The notes beneath the pieces are model-generated. The model searched no databases. It saw only the letters and a program-made list of their open reading frames with translations, and had not been told where the DNA came from. A stretch of 64,000 nt of DNA, from NCBI RefSeq assembly GCF_900128955.1, contig NZ_FQTY01000002.1:370742-434741 (forward strand), in the 5' to 3' direction. This document shows positions 1-7,685 of this stretch, one piece after another. Position 1 is the first letter of the stretch; every line of letters starts with the position of its first letter. The DNA comes from Tissierella praeacuta DSM 18095 (GTDB lineage Bacteria > Bacillota > Clostridia > Tissierellales > Tissierellaceae). A program made the translations under genes and the position numbers.

Positions 1-63
1 ACAGCTATTCAGGATGAACTTGTGTTAAAAGATATAGATAATAATATTGTGTTAAATGCATAG
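1..63 (+). CDS. C-terminal end of an upstream cas gene, probably cas5 (partial)
   Basis: The window opens inside a reading frame whose last 20 codons end in ...NNIVLNA and a TAG at 61-63. Type I-B operons usually run cas6-cas8b-cas7-cas5-cas3-cas4-cas1-cas2, and cas3 starts 19 bases further on, so this is most likely the end of cas5. The assignment rests on gene order only; 20 residues are too few to recognise the family. Most of the gene lies outside the window. Confidence 0.5.
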   Translation, partial: TAIQDELVLKDIDNNIVLNA

Positions 64-804
64 TCTAGAGGTGTATTGGAATATGAATAATTATTTGGCT
101 AAATCAAATCCTAGAGAAACCATTATAGGACATACTGAAAAATTAATAGAGAATTATGAGTTGTTTAAAAAAATATATCCTAATCTCAATGTAGATTGGG
201 ATATATTATACTTATCATGTTTATATCATGATTTAGGAAAGATGAATAGAAAATTTCAAGATAAGATAGAAGGTATAAGAAGGCATAGTGATGAAATTCC
301 TCATGGGATATTAAGCTTAGCTTTTTTAAATGCAAAAGAATTGGGGGAAAAAGGATATTCAAAAGAAAGAATAAAACTACTTGCACAAGCAATAGCATAT
401 CATCATGAAAGAGATTTTAACTTTGATAAAGAAATGCTAAAAAAAGAAGTAGAGTTAATAAAGGAAGAGGCGAGCAGTTTTAATTATGAGAGATTAGATA
501 AGATAGTTGTAAAAAGGTTAAGTGCAAAATATTTTTCTATGAATAGAATTTATGAAGAGGATGACGAAAATGGCAATGAGGAAGAAAATCTTTTCTTTAG
601 GTATATAATGATAAAAGGTTTACTTAATAGAATAGATTATGCAGCTAGTGGTGGTATTGATGTTGAAAAGGAAAATAACTTTCTATTACAAAATCTAGAA
701 GAAAATTTATTGGAAAAATTTAAAATAAAAAATCCTAATGCTGAGTGGAATGAACTCCAGAAATACATGATAGAAAATAGAGATAATAATCTTATAATAG
801 TAGC

Positions 805-820
805 TCAAACAGGTGCTAAT
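805..820 (+). other. attL (cas3/ICE left junction)
   Basis: Host sequence CTCAAACAGG (to 813) is followed by element sequence TGCTAAT. The crossover dinucleotide is read as GG at 812-813. The inference comes from comparing with the right junction and requiring an intact Cas3 P-loop (TGMGKT). Confidence 0.85.
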
Positions 821-822
821 GA

Positions 823-828
823 TATAAT
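823..828 (+). promoter_or_regulatory. Left-end TATAAT, -10 half of a circle-junction promoter
   Basis: A perfect -10 hexamer lies 9 bases inside the left ICE end. In the integrated state the bases 17 bp upstream (800-805, GTAGCT) are a poor -35 box. In the excised circle the right-end TTGACA at 60041-60046 falls exactly 17 bp upstream (8 bases from the right end plus 9 from the left end), which makes a full consensus sigma-A promoter reading into the parA side. Confidence 0.75.
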
Positions 829-892
829 GATGACAGTACAATAAATCCAAGCAAAATCAAGGGTTAAAGGCTTCCACAAAACTTTTAAACTT

Positions 893-922
893 TGATGATG
901 GATAGACTGTCATCATTTTTTT
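893..922 (+). terminator. Intrinsic terminator/attenuator at the ICE left end
   Basis: A 9-pair stem including two G-U pairs (893-901 with 907-915, loop ATAGA) is followed by seven T. When integrated it would stop read-through from the cas operon. In the circle it lies between the predicted junction promoter and parA, so a short RNA of roughly 88 nt (about 835-922) or an attenuated parA transcript would result. Confidence 0.6.
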
Positions 923-987
923 ATACCGAAATATATCTAAAAGTATAGTATAAATAAAATCTCTGTATGGAGAAGAAGGAGGTACTT

Positions 988-1761
988 ATGGCAGAAGTTA
1001 TTACTATAGCCAATCGAAAAGGAGGGGTTGGAAAAACGACTACCGCTTTAAATCTTGCCTACTCATTGAAAGAACTCGGTAAAAAAGTATTAGTCATAGA
1101 TCTTGATCCTCAAGCCAATCTTACAAGGTGTTTTGATGTAGAAAATCTGGAAAATATAAAAACCATAGGTCATTTGTTAATGGCAGAACTGGAAGAAGAA
1201 AGTTATTCGGTAGAGGATTATGTCATATCTTATGATGAAATAGACATTATACCCTCAAGCATTTACCTGTCAGTTACAGAAACACAAATGAGGTCGGAAA
1301 CGGGGAGTGAAAGAATATTATCAGAAATTATTGAACTGGTAAGGGAGCATTATGATTGTATCCTTATAGACACCTCACCATCACTTAATATTTTAACCAT
1401 TAATGCCCTTTGTGCAGCAGACAGTGTGCTTATTACAGCCGATACACAACTGTTTGCCATTGTAGGAATTAGCGAACTTTTAAAAACTATTCAAAAAATC
1501 AAAAAAAGAGTCAATCCTAAGTTATCAGTAAAAGGTATTTTGCTTACCATGTGCGATAGCAGGACAAATCTTTCAAAACTTCTTACTGAACAGGTGGAAG
1601 AAATGTATCAAGGGAAAATAAAGGTTTTTCAAAACAAAATACCGAAGACTGTAAAAGTAGGAGAAGCCATATATAGCGGACAAAGCATTAAAAAGTATGC
1701 AAAAGGAAGCAGTGTAGACCTTGCATACGACCATTTGGCAAAGGAGATTTGCTATGAATAA
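988..1761 (+). CDS. parA: ParA/Soj-family partition ATPase
   Basis: This is a 257-residue ParA-type ATPase, the usual length for chromosomal and ICE ParA proteins. The deviant Walker A motif KGGVGKTT lies at residues 11-18, the Walker A' region is VLVIDLDPQANLT, and Walker B is CILIDTSPSL. The ATG at 988 is chosen because AAGGAGG (977-983) sits 4 bases upstream; an in-frame ATG at 967 has no such site. The gene overlaps parB by 8 bases (ATGAATAA), so the two are translationally coupled. In ICEs of this kind ParAB stabilises the excised, replicating form. Confidence 0.93.
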   Translation: MAEVITIANRKGGVGKTTTALNLAYSLKELGKKVLVIDLDPQANLTRCFDVENLENIKTIGHLLMAELEEESYSVEDYVISYDEIDIIPSSIYLSVTETQMRSETGSERILSEIIELVREHYDCILIDTSPSLNILTINALCAADSVLITADTQLFAIVGISELLKTIQKIKKRVNPKLSVKGILLTMCDSRTNLSKLLTEQVEEMYQGKIKVFQNKIPKTVKVGEAIYSGQSIKKYAKGSSVDLAYDHLAKEICYE

Positions 1762-2722
1762 GAAACTGAAAAAAAGAGAAATTTGTGATGCAGTGGATTT
1801 TCTGATGGGTGATGTAGATAATATAGAACAGGGGAATGTACAGGATATAGAAACAGATTTACTTGAAAATTATCATGATCATCCATTTACCCTTTATACA
1901 GGGAAAAGACTGGAAGATATGGTTGAAAGTATCAAGGAAAATGGGATATTAAATCCGGTTATTGTTTTGAAAAAAGAAACCGGAACTTATAAAATACTTT
2001 CCGGGCATAACAGAGTTAATGCAGCAAAGCTTGCCAAGTTAAAAACTGTTCCTTGTATTGTTAAAGAAAATCTAACGGAGGAGCAAGTTTATACCTATGT
2101 CATAGAAACCAATCTTATGCAGCGTTCCTTTTCCGACTTGCTGCCAACAGAAAAAGCACTTGTCCTTAAAATGAGATATGAAAAAATAGCAAGTCAAGGA
2201 AAGCGAAACGATTTACAAAAAGAGATAAACAATTTAGAACAGGGTATTATAGAAAGGGAAAACAAAACGGAAGATAAAACAGACAGCAGAAAAAATATAG
2301 GTAAGGAATACAATTTATCCGGAGCATCCATTGCAAGATATTTAAGGTTAAATAATTTAACGGATATTTGGAAACAAGCCATAGATAATGATGAAATCGG
2401 ACTGACGATGGCAGTTGACATATCCTATCTTTCTATAGAGATACAAGATTATTTATATAGTCAATGTGAAGAACTGGAGCTGTGCTTAAAGCCAAGCGAT
2501 GCTAAAACACTTCATTTAATGAACAGACAAGAAGAACTAAGTCAAGAGATGATTACATCATATTTGTTGAACTTAAAAAAGCCAAAGATAAAAGAATATC
2601 AGAATATTAAACTATCTCAAAGTGCCTACAAAAAATTCTTTCAGGATGAAAGCAAAGAAGCAGTAGGAGAAATTATAGAAAAGGCTTTAGAGATGTATTT
2701 TAGAGAAAAAGAAGGTGCTTAA
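1754..2722 (+). CDS. parB: ParB/Spo0J-like partition protein
   Basis: This 322-residue protein has a ParB N-terminal nuclease-like domain (residues 30-130) with GILNPVIVLKK and LSGHNRVNAAKLAKL. A helix-turn-helix region follows (NIGKEYNLSGASIARYLRLNNL, about residues 180-205). It should bind a centromere-like site and load the ParA partner. The start at 1754 is set by AAGGAGA at 1741-1747 and overlaps the end of parA. The family call is firm; the DNA site was not identified. Confidence 0.92.
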   Translation: MNKKLKKREICDAVDFLMGDVDNIEQGNVQDIETDLLENYHDHPFTLYTGKRLEDMVESIKENGILNPVIVLKKETGTYKILSGHNRVNAAKLAKLKTVPCIVKENLTEEQVYTYVIETNLMQRSFSDLLPTEKALVLKMRYEKIASQGKRNDLQKEINNLEQGIIERENKTEDKTDSRKNIGKEYNLSGASIARYLRLNNLTDIWKQAIDNDEIGLTMAVDISYLSIEIQDYLYSQCEELELCLKPSDAKTLHLMNRQEELSQEMITSYLLNLKKPKIKEYQNIKLSQSAYKKFFQDESKEAVGEIIEKALEMYFREKEGA

Positions 2723-2811
2723 TAGTATATAAAAAGTTGTATTTTAGAGTATAATAACAGTAAGGAAAAAATATCAACAGAAAATATAGATAAAGCAAAG
2801 AGGTGGCATAG

Positions 2812-3681
2812 ATGAATGAAATAAAGTTATATGAAAATAAAGAGATACGCTCTGCTTGGGATGAAGAAAAAGAAGAATGGTATTTTTCAATAGTAGATGT
2901 AGTAGGAGTACTCACAGAAAGTGAAAATCCTCAAGTGTACTGGAGAGTGCTTAAAAAGAGATTAAAAGAGGAAGGAAATGAAACCGTTACAAATTGTAAC
3001 GGTTTGAAAATGAAAGCAGCAGATGGGAAAATGCGTCTAACTGATGTAGCAGATATGCAAGGAATATTCCGTATTATCCAGTCCATACCATCTCCCAAAG
3101 CAGAACCGTTCAAATTATGGTTGGCAGAAGTAGGGAAAGAGCGGATTGATGAAATCATTGATCCGGAACTGACCATTGACAGAGCTTTAGAAACCTATTT
3201 GAAGAAAGGGTATACACGTGAGTGGATAAATCAAAGATTACAAGCCATTCAAGTTAGAAAGGAATTGACAGATGCTTGGGATGATCATGGCATAGAGAAA
3301 GGAATTGAATACGCAATTCTTACTGACGAGATTACCAAAGCATGGTCAGGAATGACGACAAGAAAATACAAAGATCTAAAAGGCTTAAAAAAGGAAAACT
3401 TAAGAGATAATATGACAACTCTTGAAATTGTGCTGAACATGCTTGCAGAAGCAACTACAACAGAACTTACCAAAACAACCAATCCACAAGGCTTGGAAGA
3501 AAATAAAAAAGTTGCTAAAGAGGGAGGAAGTGTAGCAGGAAATGCCAGAAAAGAAATAGAACAGAAAACAGGAAAGCCTGTTATTACATCAAAGAATGCT
3601 GTAGATTTATCAAAACTGATTGAAGATGTTGTAAAAGAGCCACTAAGTAAAAAACAAGATGATACTGATAATGGAAAATAG
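2812..3681 (+). CDS. Bro-N / DinD-like domain protein
   Basis: This 289-residue protein starts with a Bro-N-like DNA-binding domain (IKLYENKEIRSAWDEEKEEWYFSIVDVV, then TDVADMQGIFRIIQSIPSPKAEPFK). It ends with a region like DNA-damage-inducible protein D, with KEGGSVAGNARKEIEQKTGKPV near residues 236-257. Such proteins are common in phages and ICEs and are often antirepressors or damage-response factors. The start has GAGGTGG at 2801-2807. The role here is not known; control of ICE genes or a damage response is inference. Confidence 0.8.
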   Translation: MNEIKLYENKEIRSAWDEEKEEWYFSIVDVVGVLTESENPQVYWRVLKKRLKEEGNETVTNCNGLKMKAADGKMRLTDVADMQGIFRIIQSIPSPKAEPFKLWLAEVGKERIDEIIDPELTIDRALETYLKKGYTREWINQRLQAIQVRKELTDAWDDHGIEKGIEYAILTDEITKAWSGMTTRKYKDLKGLKKENLRDNMTTLEIVLNMLAEATTTELTKTTNPQGLEENKKVAKEGGSVAGNARKEIEQKTGKPVITSKNAVDLSKLIEDVVKEPLSKKQDDTDNGK

Positions 3682-3834
3682 ACAAAAATAGAATATAAAA
3701 TATTCGTTCATCACAGAGATAGCAAAGAAAAACAGCTATTTGAAGGAAAGATTCAATAAACATTTTAGAAAAAACATCTTTAAGAAAGAAGAATTAAATG
3801 GAAAATAACAAGTAATATAAAGCCGACTTTATAG

Positions 3835-4179
3835 AGAACTACGCATCAGGAGTTAGGCGAATATTTAAAGAATGATAAAAAACCGGAATATAAAACATCG
3901 GATAATGGGGTAATTCTAACATTATATAACAGAAATTATGTTAATAATGTCCCCAATGATGTCCTAAAGAATGTCCCTAAGAAATTGCTCGCTAAAGATA
4001 GACAAATACTTGTCATAGAAGAAATGGAAAACAATCCAAAAGTTACTATTATGGAGTTGAGCAATAAATTTAATGTATCTGATAAGACAATAAAAAGAGA
4101 TATAGAAAAATTGAAAAAGGAAAATAAGATTTATAGACAAGGAAGTTTAACCGATGGAAGCTGGATGGTTATACAATAA
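3835..4179 (+). pseudogene. Remnant of an ATP-binding/HTH (COG2865-like) regulator
   Basis: Only the C-terminal 114 or so codons remain, open from after a TAG at 3832. They read ...LGEYLKNDKKPEYKTSDNGVILTLYNRNYVNN..., then a winged-helix segment (NPKVTIMELSNKFNVSDKTIKRDIEKL) and the typical end SLTDGSWMVIQ. The layout matches the C-terminus of the intact gene at 22496-23902. A short ATG/CTG-started protein could still be made, but no ribosome site is seen. Probably the relic of a former copy. Confidence 0.65.
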
Positions 4180-4213
4180 CACAGTAAAATAAATGAATAA
4201 TAAAAAATATGGA

Positions 4214-4248
4214 AGAGATAGTAAAGAAAAACAGCTATCTCTTTTTTT
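4214..4248 (+). terminator. Intrinsic terminator
   Basis: AGAGATAG (4214-4221) pairs with CTATCTCT (4235-4242), and the T run extends to 4248. A similar sequence without the closing arm occurs at about 3714-3740, suggesting a degenerate copy. Confidence 0.75.
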
Positions 4249-4275
4249 ATGCTTAAAACATAGGAGGTAGAGCGT

Positions 4276-5259
4276 ATGAATATTAAATTCAACTACTATT
4301 ACGGAAAAGAAGCGGAACAATTCTCCTTTTTTCGTATTCCAAAATTATTATTTACGGATGAAGCATTTAAAGACTTAAGTAGCGATGCTAAAGTGCTGTA
4401 TGGCATCTTGCTTGACCGAATGAGTTTATCTATGAAAAATAACTGGATCGATGAAGAAAACAAGGTATATATCATCTTTACCATAGAAGAAATTGCAAAC
4501 ATCATGTGTTGTGCCACACAGAAAGCAACAAAAATCCTTCAGGAATTGGATGATAAAAAAGGGATAGGACTTGTTGAGAAGAAGAGGCTCGGACTAGGAA
4601 AACCCAACATACTGTATGTGAAAAATTTTATTATCCAAGAAACAAAGGAACAAACTGATGTGCAAGAAGAAATCACAAATCAGGAATTATTACAATCACA
4701 AAACCAGAATGATGAAAATCACAATTCAGGAAATGTGATTTTCACAAAACAAGAATTGTTAAAATCACAATGTAATAAGACTAATTATAATAAAACTGAA
4801 TATAGTAATACTGAGTATAATAACACCACCCCCATATCCCCCTCAAAAGATAGGGCTATGGAGATGGAGGAGATAGAAAAAATACTTAAACATCAAATAG
4901 ACTATCCAGCTCTAATAGAAGAACAACCGAAAGAAAAAGAAAAGATTGACCTTATGATAAATCTCATGACAGAAGCAATCCAAAACAAGACAGATATAAG
5001 AATCAATCAAAGCAGGACAGCTTATAAAACATTGAGAGAACAACTTTTATCACTACAAAAAGAACATATTAAATATGTCCTATCAGTTCTTAGGGAAAAT
5101 AAGCAAAAGATAATAAACTTAAGAGCCTATCTTCTTTCTTTGCTTTACAATGCACCGGTTAATATTTTAGGAATAACAACATCAGCATCTACAAAATCAG
5201 GTACAACCGATTACAGCAAGGATTGGCAGATATGGCAGGACTTCTTGAATACAACTTAA
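4276..5259 (+). CDS. repA: RepA_N-family replication initiator
   Basis: This 327-residue protein has the RepA_N domain at the N-terminus: FFRIPKLLFTDEAFKDLSSDAKVLYGILLDRM, then EEIANIMCCATQKATKILQEL and GLGKPNILYVKNF. A polar linker (residues 125-200) leads to a C-terminal DUF6017-like domain ending in INLRAYLLSLLYNAP. AGGAGGTAG at 4262-4270 precedes the ATG. It would start replication of the excised circle, together with the DnaC-like loader downstream. Confidence 0.9.
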   Translation: MNIKFNYYYGKEAEQFSFFRIPKLLFTDEAFKDLSSDAKVLYGILLDRMSLSMKNNWIDEENKVYIIFTIEEIANIMCCATQKATKILQELDDKKGIGLVEKKRLGLGKPNILYVKNFIIQETKEQTDVQEEITNQELLQSQNQNDENHNSGNVIFTKQELLKSQCNKTNYNKTEYSNTEYNNTTPISPSKDRAMEMEEIEKILKHQIDYPALIEEQPKEKEKIDLMINLMTEAIQNKTDIRINQSRTAYKTLREQLLSLQKEHIKYVLSVLRENKQKIINLRAYLLSLLYNAPVNILGITTSASTKSGTTDYSKDWQIWQDFLNTT

Positions 5260-5358
5260 ATGTATAAAATAAAAGGTAATGGGAATAATAAGCAGTGTGA
5301 GAAATTAAACCATTTAAACCATTGCAATTAAAAGATAAAAAAGAAATGGAGAAGAGAC

Positions 5359-6210
5359 ATGGAAAGCACAAGAAATATTTTAACTAAAGTATTTGAAAGA
5401 ATGGAAAAAGACAGCTTAAACGAAGAAAATAGAGATTATATAGGTGAAAAAGACGGACTTATTTATTGCGGTTTATGCCATACCCCTAAACAGCAGATAA
5501 GCATTATTGATGGGATTTCAAGGAAATTGCCGAAAAACTGTACTTGCAGGGAGAAGAAATTGAAAAAAGAAAGAGAAAAGTGGGAAACTTTTGAACGTCA
5601 AAGTAGAATAGCCGATTTAAGAGAAGAAGCCTTTGACGACCGGCTTTTAGTAGAGCAAACATTCCAAAAAGAAGATGGCAGCTTAGAGCATAAAGAAACC
5701 GGACAAAACTATGTGGAAAAATTTGAAGAAATGGAGAAAGAAAACATCGGTTTACTCCTTACAGGACCAGTAGGAACCGGAAAAACCTATTTGGCTTCAG
5801 CAATAGCCAATGCTCTAATTGAAAAGGAAGTTTCCGTGAAGATGACGAACTTTGCCATTATCTTGAATGATATGATGAATCTGGAAATCAATAAAAATAA
5901 ATACATTGCAAACTTAAATAACTATAGGCTGCTGATAATTGATGACTTTGGAATGGAAAGAGACACCCCCTTTGCAACAGAGCATATCTTTAATGTTATT
6001 GATAGCAGATATAGAGCAGATAAACCAATAATATTGACCACTAATCTTAGTGCGGTACAGCTTACAAATCCAAGCAATCTAAAAGAACAGAGAATTTATT
6101 CAAGGATACTTGAAATGGCAATTCCCATCGTTTTTTCAGGAGAAAACAAAAGAGTTGCTAAGATGAAGGAGAAGGCAAGAAAGGCAAATATGTTTTTAAT
6201 AAATGGATAG
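5359..6210 (+). CDS. DnaC/IstB-like helicase loader ATPase
   Basis: This 283-residue AAA+ ATPase has a cysteine-containing N-terminus (YCGLCHTPK ... NCTCREKK, a possible zinc site), Walker A GPVGTGKTYLAS near residue 136, Walker B LLIIDDFGMERDT near residue 195, and a sensor region ILTTNLS. It resembles the DnaC/IstB loaders carried next to RepA in Tn1549-like elements and probably loads the host replicative helicase on the ICE origin. It is followed 15 bases later by pcfB. Confidence 0.9.
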   Translation: MESTRNILTKVFERMEKDSLNEENRDYIGEKDGLIYCGLCHTPKQQISIIDGISRKLPKNCTCREKKLKKEREKWETFERQSRIADLREEAFDDRLLVEQTFQKEDGSLEHKETGQNYVEKFEEMEKENIGLLLTGPVGTGKTYLASAIANALIEKEVSVKMTNFAIILNDMMNLEINKNKYIANLNNYRLLIIDDFGMERDTPFATEHIFNVIDSRYRADKPIILTTNLSAVQLTNPSNLKEQRIYSRILEMAIPIVFSGENKRVAKMKEKARKANMFLING

Positions 6211-6225
6211 AGGGGAGGAAAGCTA

Positions 6226-6711
6226 TTGATCAATGAAGAAGTAAGCAGACAAGTTATTGCCATAGTGAAAAAAGGAAATATAAAATCAGCGAAAATGATA
6301 ATCAGCCTGATGAAAAAGCTGTTGGATGCAGCAGCCAAAGAAGGTAAAACGCTAAAGGCGTTTATAGAAGAAAAGAAGCCGACGACTGTAAAGGATTTAG
6401 TGCAAAAAGGGAAGGTTGAAACCTTAGAACTCAATGACGTGGATTTTAAAGGCTTAAAAAGAAACTTAAATAAAAGTGGTGTCAAATTCAGTATTAAAAA
6501 AGATCTTACCACAGGAAATAACATTATCTTCTTTCAGGCAAAAGATGAAAAAGTCATGGAAGATGCCTTTAAGAGTGCTGTTGCTAAATTTGCCGGAAAA
6601 GAGAAAAAAAGAGAATCAGTTATGACTCAATTAAATCATTACAAAGAAAAAGTCAAGAATGCACCGATGAAAGATAAAATTAGAGAAAAGAAGGCAGAAG
6701 TAGAGTTATAG
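6226..6711 (+). CDS. PcfB-family (DUF3801) conjugation protein
   Basis: This 161-residue protein begins INEEVSRQVIAIVKKGNIKSAKMI, as PcfB/DUF3801 proteins do, and ends in a lysine-rich tail. In pCF10 PcfB is a relaxosome or coupling accessory factor. The TTG start at 6226 is supported by GGGGAGG (6212-6218) 7 bases upstream. It lies between the loader and the coupling protein, which fits a role in delivering the relaxosome to the channel. Confidence 0.8.
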   Translation: MINEEVSRQVIAIVKKGNIKSAKMIISLMKKLLDAAAKEGKTLKAFIEEKKPTTVKDLVQKGKVETLELNDVDFKGLKRNLNKSGVKFSIKKDLTTGNNIIFFQAKDEKVMEDAFKSAVAKFAGKEKKRESVMTQLNHYKEKVKNAPMKDKIREKKAEVEL

Positions 6712-6929
6712 TTAAATAACTTTAGGGCAGAAATAGTATAAGTTTGCTGTTAAAATATGATACAATACAGTTTAAGTATTTCGCAAATAAGGTAGAATCT
6801 AATAGGATTTGAACTGCTAAGAAAAGCAAAGGAGGGATTATTATAAAAAATCATAAAAAAGTAAATGGGAAACTCCTACAGACAAACAAGAAATTCTCTC
6901 ATCTTAAAAACGCTCAAAAGGAATTTATT

Positions 6930-7577
6930 ATGCAGGAGCTTTATTCTCAGTGTAGAGAATATATTATAGAAACAGGCAGATTTCCATGTAAAGATGAAAA
7001 GTATACAGTTTTGGATAAAGTATATGACAAAATAGAAGAACGGGATATATGGATACCTTACACAGAAGTTTATCAGCATTTTTTAAGTAAAGAAACAAAG
7101 CTGAAGAATAGGCTGATGAAAGAGGGGCTCCTTGTTGATCATAATGGCAAACTCAAGCTTTTTAGAAAGGTTATTCTGCCAATTACAACCAGCTTGAATG
7201 GAATAATTATTGATGTGGATGATATAGACTTACAAAAGGAAAAAGAAAAATATACAGAGATAGCCGATACCTTTCTGACAAAAGAAAGCTTGCCAAACCA
7301 AGTAGAAGATGCTAAAGAAGATGAGGCAAAAAAAGATTTAGTAGATATTATACGCAAAGAAAACGGAAAACATATCATAGTAATCGGGAAGTCAAAGTTT
7401 ATAAAAGGTTTTATTGAGGAAGATATAATAGATGAATATATCATTACGATTAAGCCCTTGATATTAAGCGAAAATGAGGCAAATAGCATAAAGCTTAATA
7501 AAAAAATGAATCTAAAATTGCTTTCAGTGAAGAAAGAAGGTGCAGATGCAGTATTACGTTATAAAAGAATCAGATAA
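6930..7577 (+). CDS. ICE accessory protein of unknown function with an Rossmann/DHFR-like C-terminus
   Basis: This 215-residue protein is not a family I can name with certainty. The N-terminal half is charged and helical (YIIETGRFPCKDEKYTVLDKVYDKI). The C-terminal part HIIVIGKSKFIKGFIEEDIIDEYIITIKPLIL resembles the end of RibD/dihydrofolate-reductase-like domains. The ATG at 6930 has AAAGGA 8 bases before it. The frame is open upstream to about 6837, with protein-like sequence and a much stronger GGAGGG site at 6831-6836, so a longer form from a non-standard ATT/ATA start is possible. Confidence 0.6.
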   Translation: MQELYSQCREYIIETGRFPCKDEKYTVLDKVYDKIEERDIWIPYTEVYQHFLSKETKLKNRLMKEGLLVDHNGKLKLFRKVILPITTSLNGIIIDVDDIDLQKEKEKYTEIADTFLTKESLPNQVEDAKEDEAKKDLVDIIRKENGKHIIVIGKSKFIKGFIEEDIIDEYIITIKPLILSENEANSIKLNKKMNLKLLSVKKEGADAVLRYKRIR

Positions 7578-7610
7578 GATAAAATAAAATACATCGTTAA
7601 AACCAATGTG

Positions 7611-7634
7611 GAGCAGAGAAATCTGCTCTTTTTT
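7611..7634 (+). terminator. Intrinsic terminator
   Basis: Perfect 7-bp stem GAGCAGA/TCTGCTC with a GAAA loop followed by six T. It closes the unit upstream of virD4. Confidence 0.88.
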
Positions 7635-7685
7635 CATTGATAATGGAATATCTGATTAGAGGAGGAGGCGATAAAAACGAAAATA

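Larger units (their letters stand above)
83..844 (+). pseudogene. cas3: cas3, 5' half (HD nuclease domain), interrupted by ICE insertion
   Basis: This is the N-terminal half of the type I-B interference nuclease-helicase Cas3. It has the HD-domain signature: an early histidine in IIGHTEKL, then LYHDLGKMNRKF, and later AIAYHHERDF. I prefer the ATG at 83, because GAGGTG at 68-73 lies 9 bases upstream; an in-frame ATG at 56 lacks a ribosome site. Host sequence ends at 813, at the Walker A stretch (NNLIIVAQTG). The codons after that (...ANDIMMTVQ, stop 842-844) come from the ICE. The remaining helicase half resumes at 60055 in the same frame. As it stands the gene can make only an HD domain with a foreign tail, which should not support target DNA degradation. 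Confidence 0.93.
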
